Position numbers and translations under genes: made by a program. A DNA stretch of 9,249 nt from the NCBI GenBank assembly GCA_045627805.1, contig JAZQOJ010000054.1, positions 1-9,249 of the forward strand, read 5' to 3'. The notes below the pieces were generated by a model. That model worked only from the letters and a program-made list of their open reading frames with translations, was not told where the DNA came from and searched no databases. Shown here one piece after another: positions 1-5,800 of the stretch (position 1 is its first letter; the number at the start of each line of letters is the position of its first letter). The stretch comes from UBA1756 sp045627805 (GTDB lineage Bacteria > Bacteroidota > Bacteroidia > Bacteroidales > WCHB1-69).

Positions 1-514
1 GGCTGTAGGCAGAACCGCCACCGATGATGAGTTTCGGACGGGCTTCGAGGGCGCGTTTCTCCATTTCGTCGTAATCAACCATACCGGTATCTTCGCGTAC
101 GCTGTAGTCAACAACGTTGAACATCAAACCGGAGAAGTTGACGGCGCTACCGTGTGAGAGGTGACCGCCGTGGTTGAGGTTCATACCCATAAAGGTGTCG
201 CCCGCTTTGAGGCAGGCCATAAAGACTGCCATATTGGCCTGAGCGCCGGAGTGGGGCTGAACGTTGGCCCAGCAAGCGCCGTAGAGCTGTTTGGCTCTCT
301 CAATAGCGATGGCTTCGCTCTGGTCAACTACCTGGCAACCACCATAATAACGCTTTCCAGGATAACCCTCGGCATACTTGTTGGTCATCACGCTGCCCAT
401 AGCTTCCATCACCTGGTCGCTGACGAAGTTTTCAGAAGCAATCAGCTCAATACCCTTGGTCTGACGATTGCGTTCCTGCTGAATCAAATCGAAAATTTTG
501 CTGTCTCTTTCCAT
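1..514 (-). CDS. glyA: Serine hydroxymethyltransferase, N-terminal part (cut by left window edge)
   Basis: GlyA is a cytosolic pyridoxal-phosphate enzyme that interconverts serine plus tetrahydrofolate with glycine plus 5,10-methylene-tetrahydrofolate, the main entry to one-carbon metabolism. Only the first 171 codons are here; the family is about 420 residues, so the PLP-binding lysine lies outside. Visible family motifs are LIASENF (residues 24-30), the TNKYAEGYPGKRYYGG block (44-59), VQPHSGAQAN (85-94) and NHGGHLSHGS (114-123), ending at IIGGGSAYS (163-171). The serine in GHLSHG replaces the commoner threonine. The start is the ATG at 514, which gives the usual family N-terminus with E-R-D soon after Met. 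No Shine-Dalgarno precedes it; the leader is A/T-rich. It lies 44 bp after the zinc-peptidase stop with no promoter evident in the gap, so it is probably the last or a late gene of the dsrC operon. Identification is near certain. Confidence 0.97.
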   Translation of the reverse strand, partial: MERDSKIFDLIQQERNRQTKGIELIASENFVSDQVMEAMGSVMTNKYAEGYPGKRYYGGCQVVDQSEAIAIERAKQLYGACWANVQPHSGAQANMAVFMACLKAGDTFMGMNLNHGGHLSHGSAVNFSGLMFNVVDYSVREDTGMVDYDEMEKRALEARPKLIIGGGSAYS

Positions 515-558
515 TTTAATATTGATTTTTGAATTGATATTGTTTATAAAGTATTCTA

Positions 559-1407
559 TTATAATTGATTATAAGAAGGCGTGAAAGTATTTCCCTGACG
601 TATGTCGCCGGTTTGGATTCCCTTTTTGAGCCAACGGCTGCGCTGGTCGGAAGTGCCGTGGTTGAAACTTTCGGGCACGGCATAGCCCTGCGCCCGCTTC
701 TGCAGGTAGGCGTCGCCGATGCGCGCCGCAATCGCCAGGCCTTCCTCCACATCGCCGTCTTCGAGCGAATTGAACATCTTGTTGTCCTGATGCGCCCAAA
801 CTCCAGCGTAAAAGTCGGCTTGCAGCTCGAGGCGCACGCTCACCTTGTTGCTCTCGGTCTCGCTCAGGCGGTTCATCTGGTTGTGCGCATCGCTGAGCGT
901 GCCCAGCAAATACTGCACGTGATGTCCCACCTCGTGCGCGATGACATACGCGTAGGCGAAATCGCCCGCCGAGCCGAACTGCTGCTTCATCGTGCTGAAA
1001 AACGACAAGTCGATGTACACGCTTTGGTCGGCGGAACAGTAGAACGGACCGGTTGAGGAAGTAGCGCCGCCACAACCCGACTGCACGGAGCTGGTGAACA
1101 GCACCAGTTTCGGCGGAACGTACTGCTTGCCCATCTTCTTGAACTCGGCGGTCCACACGTCTTCGGTACCCGCCAGAATCTGCTTCGCAAACGTGGCAAG
1201 TTCCTCTTCTTCCGCAGTAGGCGTGTAAACGGTTTCGGTTTCCTGCCCGCCGCTCATCGATTGAATAACCTGGGAGGGATCTTTTCCCAAAACAAGGCAG
1301 GCAATCACGGCGATAATCACGCCGCCCAGTCCGAGCCCTGCCCCCATCGCCTTTTTGCCGCGACGGTCGTCAACATTCGTGCTTTGTCTTCTTCCTGATA
1401 AATTCAT
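559..1407 (-). CDS. ypfJ: Neutral zinc metallopeptidase, YpfJ family (Zn_peptidase, PF04228)
   Basis: This 282-residue protein belongs to the putative neutral zinc metallopeptidase family typified by E. coli YpfJ (about 287 residues); its physiological substrate is poorly defined. The short charged N-terminus (residues 1-20, with GRRQSTNVDDRRG) is a family hallmark. A glycine-rich hydrophobic segment (about 22-41) should anchor it in the inner membrane with the catalytic part outside. The zinc site is HEVGHH (158-163), with E159 as catalytic base. Downstream come the conserved LELQADFYAGVW block (193-204), whose E194 or D198 may supply the third ligand, and the C-terminal FNHGTSDQRSRW motif (248-259). 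Two cysteines (C112, C124) flank the PFYC segment and could pair outside the cell. All hallmark residues are present, so an active enzyme is likely. It starts 20 bp after the membrane gene's stop and ends 44 bp before glyA, in apparent co-transcription. Family is certain; biological role is not. Confidence 0.94.
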   Translation of the reverse strand: MNLSGRRQSTNVDDRRGKKAMGAGLGLGGVIIAVIACLVLGKDPSQVIQSMSGGQETETVYTPTAEEEELATFAKQILAGTEDVWTAEFKKMGKQYVPPKLVLFTSSVQSGCGGATSSTGPFYCSADQSVYIDLSFFSTMKQQFGSAGDFAYAYVIAHEVGHHVQYLLGTLSDAHNQMNRLSETESNKVSVRLELQADFYAGVWAHQDNKMFNSLEDGDVEEGLAIAARIGDAYLQKRAQGYAVPESFNHGTSDQRSRWLKKGIQTGDIRQGNTFTPSYNQL

Positions 1408-1427
1408 TATAAAAAATATAGGTTAAA

Positions 1428-2066
1428 CTACTCCCCTTTCGGAGGCCAGGTATTGCGCCATCCGTAAAAGAAGCCAATATGATAACGTGCTGAAAAATAA
1501 TATAATAAGTGTTTCAACTTGCTGAATGGCATATAAAGAAACAATAAGGTACAGACAACATAGTACAATGTTTCAATGCAGCAGCATTGCGAAGCAAACA
1601 GCAAGAAAAATGCCGTCGCGAGTTGAAAAAGGGTTGTGAAAATGTTCGACAGGAAATCGTCGGGGTTGGCCAGCGCGCGGAGATTGCGGTCGAGGATGCG
1701 CTTGAAAAGCATCGCGATGCCGCACGCGCCCGAAACGCACAGGCAGAGTCCGATGGCCACACAGAGCCACACCGGATAGTACGCGTTCAAGTTGAACAGC
1801 GAGAGGATGTACAGCAGGAAAGAGAGGAAAGTGCCTAGGTGGAAAGCGATTCCCGCCGCGTAGGTGGGCAAGTGCAGGTACGCCGACTCCTTGTTCTGCG
1901 GCGCCATCGCTACGGTGTTGCTGTAGGCGACACCTTTGGCCACGCTGCCACTCTTCATGGAGAAATCCTTCGGCTTTCCCAATTTCACCAAACGAATGAA
2001 ATGCCCCAGCAGCATACATAAGCAGAATGCCAGAGCAATCAACGAAACAATTTGTAAAATACTCAT
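1428..2066 (-). CDS. NarI/DsrM-like integral membrane protein, candidate b-type cytochrome
   Basis: This 212-residue, mostly hydrophobic protein has about five membrane segments (roughly residues 4-25, 68-90, 97-120, 142-162 and 165-182). It resembles the gamma-subunit family of respiratory nitrate reductase (NarI) and sulfite-reduction protein DsrM, which carry quinone electrons through heme b. The best clues are the AFHLGTF motif (H76 in helix 2, like the FHxG of NarI) and the C-terminal MPFSKLKHLLYYF motif (H186), which could pair across one heme. Other histidines are H22, H65 and H196. The second histidine expected about ten residues after FHxG is absent, so at most one canonical heme site is predicted. 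It is cysteine-rich, with a CCC run at 161-163. The start chosen is ATG at 2066; a TTG two codons upstream is possible but less likely. It lies 49 bp after dsrC and 20 bp before the peptidase. Adjacency to dsrC supports a DsrM-like role. The family call comes from motif and context only; an unrelated membrane protein remains possible. Confidence 0.7.
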   Translation of the reverse strand: MSILQIVSLIALAFCLCMLLGHFIRLVKLGKPKDFSMKSGSVAKGVAYSNTVAMAPQNKESAYLHLPTYAAGIAFHLGTFLSFLLYILSLFNLNAYYPVWLCVAIGLCLCVSGACGIAMLFKRILDRNLRALANPDDFLSNIFTTLFQLATAFFLLFASQCCCIETLYYVVCTLLFLYMPFSKLKHLLYYFSARYHIGFFYGWRNTWPPKGE

Positions 2067-2115
2067 TTCCAAATTATTACAATAAAAAAATCAGATTTTC
2101 CGTTTCAATCAACGA

Positions 2116-2430
2116 TTATACGCAGCCCTCCGGTTTGGGAAGTCCGGCCACACGGCAGGCGCCTCTCGCCGGTCCGAGCGGGAAAAGCTCGAAAATCTGT
2201 TTCAATTTCAAACCCGACTCCTTGCAGATGGTGCGCACCATCGGAGCCAAGCCCTTCTCCTCATAATTCTGACGAATGATGCGAACAATCTTCAAATGGT
2301 CTTCGGTAAGTTCCTCAATGCCATCCTCTTTCGCAATCAGACGAGCCAGGTCCTCGTTCCACAATTCAGGTTGCAACATAAAACCGTCGCCATCCATCTC
2401 AATGTTTTTCCCTTCAAATACAATTGCCAT
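2116..2430 (-). CDS. dsrC: DsrC/TusE family sulfur carrier protein (DsrC type, two redox cysteines)
   Basis: This 104-residue cytosolic protein fits the DsrC family, typically about 105 residues. DsrC carries sulfur as a persulfide or trisulfide on a flexible C-terminal arm and hands it to membrane or cytosolic partners; its relative TusE relays sulfur for tRNA 2-thiouridine. The N-terminus has FEGKNIEMDGDGFML (5-19), and the C-terminus is LFPLGPARGACRVAGLPKP (82-100) ending EGCV. Both redox cysteines are present: C92 and the penultimate C103, spaced 11 apart as in sulfate-reducer DsrC. TusE keeps only the last one and has a short insertion before LFP that is missing here, so this is DsrC-type. 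An extra cysteine sits at C69. The start is ATG at 2430, about 46 nt below a TAnnTTTG promoter box. It is the first gene of the apparent operon, ahead of the DsrM-like gene. DsrAB is not in the window, so the sulfur donor is unknown. Confidence 0.93.
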   Translation of the reverse strand: MAIVFEGKNIEMDGDGFMLQPELWNEDLARLIAKEDGIEELTEDHLKIVRIIRQNYEEKGLAPMVRTICKESGLKLKQIFELFPLGPARGACRVAGLPKPEGCV

Positions 2431-2477
2431 AATTCCTTATTTTTTGTGTTTTTGATAGAAATTTCATCTATAAAATG

Positions 2478-2522
2478 AGCTTGCAAAGATACAACATTTA
2501 TTTCATTCAAGTTTCGCAAGCT
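2478..2522. repeat. 7-bp inverted repeat bracketing the dsrC promoter
   Basis: AGCTTGC at 2478-2484 is the exact inverted complement of GCAAGCT at 2516-2522, with 31 bp between that include most of the -7 box and the region where the -33 contact would fall. It could be an operator or simply chance, since 7-bp matches are common. No regulator gene is nearby to support either view. Confidence 0.35.
2484..2491 (-). promoter_or_regulatory. Bacteroidetes-type promoter (-7 box TATCTTTG) for the dsrC operon
   Basis: Read on the minus strand, the sequence TATCTTTG matches the Bacteroidetes -7 consensus TAnnTTTG exactly. Transcription would start near 2477, giving a leader of about 45 nt before the dsrC ATG at 2430. 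The expected TTG about 19-21 bp upstream is not well placed; TTG triplets occur 16 and 25 bp upstream of the box. The box lies between the arms of a 7-bp inverted repeat. No comparable box was found in the 49, 20 and 44 bp gaps downstream, which supports a single operon promoter. Confidence 0.6.
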
Positions 2523-2607
2523 AACAAAATAATTATAACAGACTTAGGACTTGAGACTTAGGACTTTTTGCGCTGAAATGATTCGAGAACTGACGAATGA
2601 GTGAGCG

Positions 2608-2632
2608 CAAAGCCAAACTTGTTTGAGCTTTG
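2608..2632. repeat. Imperfect palindrome inside the intergenic element
   Basis: CAAAGCCAAAC (2608-2618) and GTTTGAGCTTTG (2621-2632) are complementary except for one bulged base, leaving a 2-nt centre. The feature is nearly a perfect cruciform. On both sides it is flanked by GAGCG (2603-2607 and 2635-2639). There is no following T-run, so it is not a typical intrinsic terminator. Confidence 0.6.
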
Positions 2633-2650
2633 CCGAGCGAAGAGAAAGAA

Positions 2651-2667
2651 AAGAAGCACAGCTTCTT
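2651..2667. repeat. Short perfect hairpin inside the intergenic element
   Basis: AAGAAGC (2651-2657) and GCTTCTT (2661-2667) form a 7-bp perfect stem with a 3-nt loop. It lies 18 bp right of the larger palindrome. With no U-tract on either strand it is a poor terminator candidate and probably part of the repeat element's structure. Confidence 0.5.
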
Positions 2668-2871
2668 AATGACGAGAATGAACGGATTGTCCATCCTATT
2701 TCCAATTCCGATTAAAAGTCGCAAGTCAAAAGTTTCCATTGCGGCAAGAAGAAAAACGGGCTACGAAAGTTAAGTTATTTTAGGCGATGGGAAAAGATTT
2801 CGGAAATGTGAAAGCATCCATAATAAAACAGTCGTTGCGCTGTTTAAATACTTTACGATAAAATCAACAAT

Positions 2872-5800
2872 ATGAAACGTTTTTTCATCACACTTTTAGC
2901 CATTATGACGACATACAACCTTTTCGCACAGCATTCCACGCAAGACATCGCCCAGCAGATGTCGGACCTACTGAAGAACTACGAAAAATATGATGCCGAC
3001 GATGGTTTCGACTCCGTATGCAACAAGCTGAACGGCTATATTTCGGCACTTGAGAGCGTGAGTGCGCCCAGCGCGGAACAGATTGCGGCGGCCGCGGTTT
3101 GGCACAGCTACCGCGCCGAGTTCTGGTACTCGTACCTGAAAGGAAACGCCTACCGCATCGAAGCCCGCACTGCCGGCACCTCCCACAACCTGAACGACAT
3201 CAAGACCTGGGACATTCCTACTTTCTGCGCGCAAATCATTGCCGAATTCCAAAAGTCGCTCCAGCACAAGCGCGAGCTGGTCGCCATACCCGATGACGCT
3301 TACCGGTCGCTTTTCAAAGACGTTCCAGAAATCAACTGCTACACAAGTATTTACGACCTACTCGCCTATCGTTTCGCAGACAAGATGTCGAGAAAATTCC
3401 CTCGTCTCACCCAGCCAGCCAGCACTTTCAGCATCAACCAGCCCGAATTCTTCGACGAACTGCTGCCTGCCCTCACCACGCCCGACACGCTTTCAACCGC
3501 CTACCACTATCTGAACATCCTAAGGGAAATCGAGCAGGCGCACCTGACTGACGCCGACATTTCCGCCCTGCAATACTGCCAGCTGATGCGCTACGAATAT
3601 CTCAACGAAAACTGCACATTAAAAAATAAAGATTCACTGTATCGGATTGCGTTACAGAGAATTATCGATTACGGAAACGGGAACAGTACCATCCAGCAAC
3701 TCGTCCATTTCCGTATGGGCCAATGGTTCGTGCAACGGGCACAGAGTTCCGACGCGCAACCCGACGACTACGTTACGGCGATGCAATATCACCTGCTCGC
3801 CGTGGCCGCCTCGCCCAAAACTCCACTGGCAACCACTTGCAAAGAGATGATGGAGAAAATCAAGCAACCGGACATCGATCTTGCCAGTTTCAGCCAAATC
3901 TATTCAGAAAAAACACTTTGCTGCGTCAGCACGCGCAATGTTGACGCCATTTTCTATATCATCGTGAAGGATTCACCACAATGGAATTCCAGCAACAATG
4001 CGAACATGAGCACCGTTGCTTCGGGAAGCGTGAAGACCCCCAACAATCATCAATACCGCCCCGACACCACTTTGTTCACCCTGCCCCAGCTCCCCGCCGG
4101 CACCTACACCATTTTCGTCTCCAGCGAACCCTTTGAAAGTCACAACTATTTATCTCGTAAACAACTTGGGAATATTGAAAGTAATTATTTCAAGGTTTCA
4201 AACATCACCTTCCAATATCTGAACGAAAACGACCAGTTCTCCGTATGGGTGGTGGATGCGAAAACGGGAAATCCCATTGCCGGCGCATCCGTCACGCTGT
4301 CGGCAGAAAACTGGCGCAACGAGGAAGTCCTCTATTCCGAAAAGGGCAAAAGCGACCCGAACGGATTCGCCACGTTCGCGATGACGAACTTCAAAAAGCA
4401 TCTGAGCAAGGGCCAATTGCAGCTGGGAATCCAATACCAGAACGACAAGATAAAAAGAACCGTTTACGATTACGGAAGAGGATACGATTCTGACGAGCAA
4501 GATATTACGGGGCACATTTACACCGACCGCACCCTCTACCGACCGGGACAGAAAGTGCAATGGAAAGCGATTGTGACGGTGGACGGGCAATTGGAGAATT
4601 CACTAATGGCGGCGGGCAAAGCCATCGCAGTGGAACTGGAGTCGGGAAACGGCGAGGTCATCGCCTCAGACACGCTCAAGACCAACGAATTCGGTTCGGT
4701 GGCGGGAGAGTTCGAGTTGCCCCAAACGGGCTACTTAGGGAATTACACGCTGCACCTGGAATACAAGAACCAATATCTGGGCGAGTGCAGCATCCGGGTG
4801 GAGGCCTACAAGCGGCCGACCTTCGAGGCGGAGATGAAAACGCCCGACGGCACTTATAAACTTGGCGAAGAGGTGGCCATTGAAGGAACGGCGCTGGCCT
4901 TTGCCGGCTACGCCATTCCCGATGCGAAGGTGAGCTACCACGTGACGCGCCAAACCCTGTTTCCCTTCCGCTACTGGGGATGGTGGCGCACCCCGTTCAG
5001 CAGCCGCCCCGATATGGAGATTGCGAGCGGCGAGTGCGTTACCGACAAGGACGGAAACTTCCTTCTCAAGTTCACGGCGCTGGGCGACGATGAGGTGCGC
5101 TCTTACAAGCCGCTCTACGTTTACCACGTGGAAGCCGTCGTCACCGATGCCAGCGGCGAAACCCACGACGCCTCCATTTCCGTGCCCGTCAGCGAACAGA
5201 CCCTGCACTTCGACACCGACCTTCCCGACTGCTTCGTGGTGGGAAACCGACCCAACGAGTTCTCGCTGAAAGTGCTCAACCTCGCGCACCTTCCGCAAAC
5301 CGCCACGGTTGACTATCAGGTGTTTGCACTGCAAATGCCAGAGCAGTACCTCCTACCCTCTCCTTTCAATTGCAACTCGGTTTCGGATGAAATCCGGACG
5401 CAATTCCCGCAATTCGCCTTCCGCGGCGAAGAGAATCCGTACAATTGGAAGCAGAAAGAGTTGCGCGACAAGGGCCAGCTCATCACTTCCGACCATTCTC
5501 AAATCTCTTTTAAAAATATAAAAAACTGGACATCAGGGGCTTACAAACTAATCCTATCCACCATTGACACTTTCGGTCAAAAAGTGGAAGAGGAAATCGT
5601 CTTTTACTTGGCAAAAAACAATGCGGAATTTCCGCAATACGTTCCGCTGGCCGTCACGGCCAACACACAAAGCGCAAAAGTCGGCGACACCCTTTCTTTC
5701 AACATAAGTTCTTATCTGAAAGACCAATACGTGCTTGTGAGAATCACCCACAACGACCGCGTACTGGAGCAGAAATGGCTTCGACTGAGCCACAGCACCT

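Larger units (their letters stand above)
2541..2734. repeat. Repeat-like intergenic element with inverted heptad-array ends
   Basis: The left end carries four GACTT units at exactly 7-bp spacing (starts 2541, 2548, 2555, 2562); the first twelve bases repeat perfectly at 2555-2566. The right end carries the opposite-strand unit at the same 7-bp spacing: AAGTC at 2716 and 2723, and AAGTT at 2730. The two ends are therefore imperfect terminal inverted repeats (AAAAGTCnnAAGTCnnAAGT) around a 145-bp core that holds two hairpins. No transposase is encoded. An open frame of 68 codons runs across it on the minus strand, but its sequence follows the repeats and does not look like a protein. From memory, similar GACTT-rich intergenic stretches recur in Bacteroidales genomes, which would make this a dispersed MITE- or REP-like element; that cannot be tested from one copy. 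Confidence 0.5.

Noticed and set aside
161..532. A 123-codon plus-strand frame opposite glyA
   Set aside because: It is antisense to clearly conserved GlyA motifs and has no motif of its own.
565..1056. A 163-codon plus-strand frame opposite the zinc peptidase
   Set aside because: The minus-strand frame carries HEVGHH and all other family motifs; the antisense frame is a shadow.
2533..2739. A 68-codon minus-strand frame in the intergenic region
   Set aside because: It coincides with the repeat-like element; its ends translate the heptad repeats and hairpins, and it has no start context or family resemblance.
2835..2856. A possible promoter (TTG at 2835 and TACTTTAC at 2849) in front of the macroglobulin gene
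   Set aside because: The box has two mismatches to TAnnTTTG and the spacing of 11 bp is far too short, so I do not call it.
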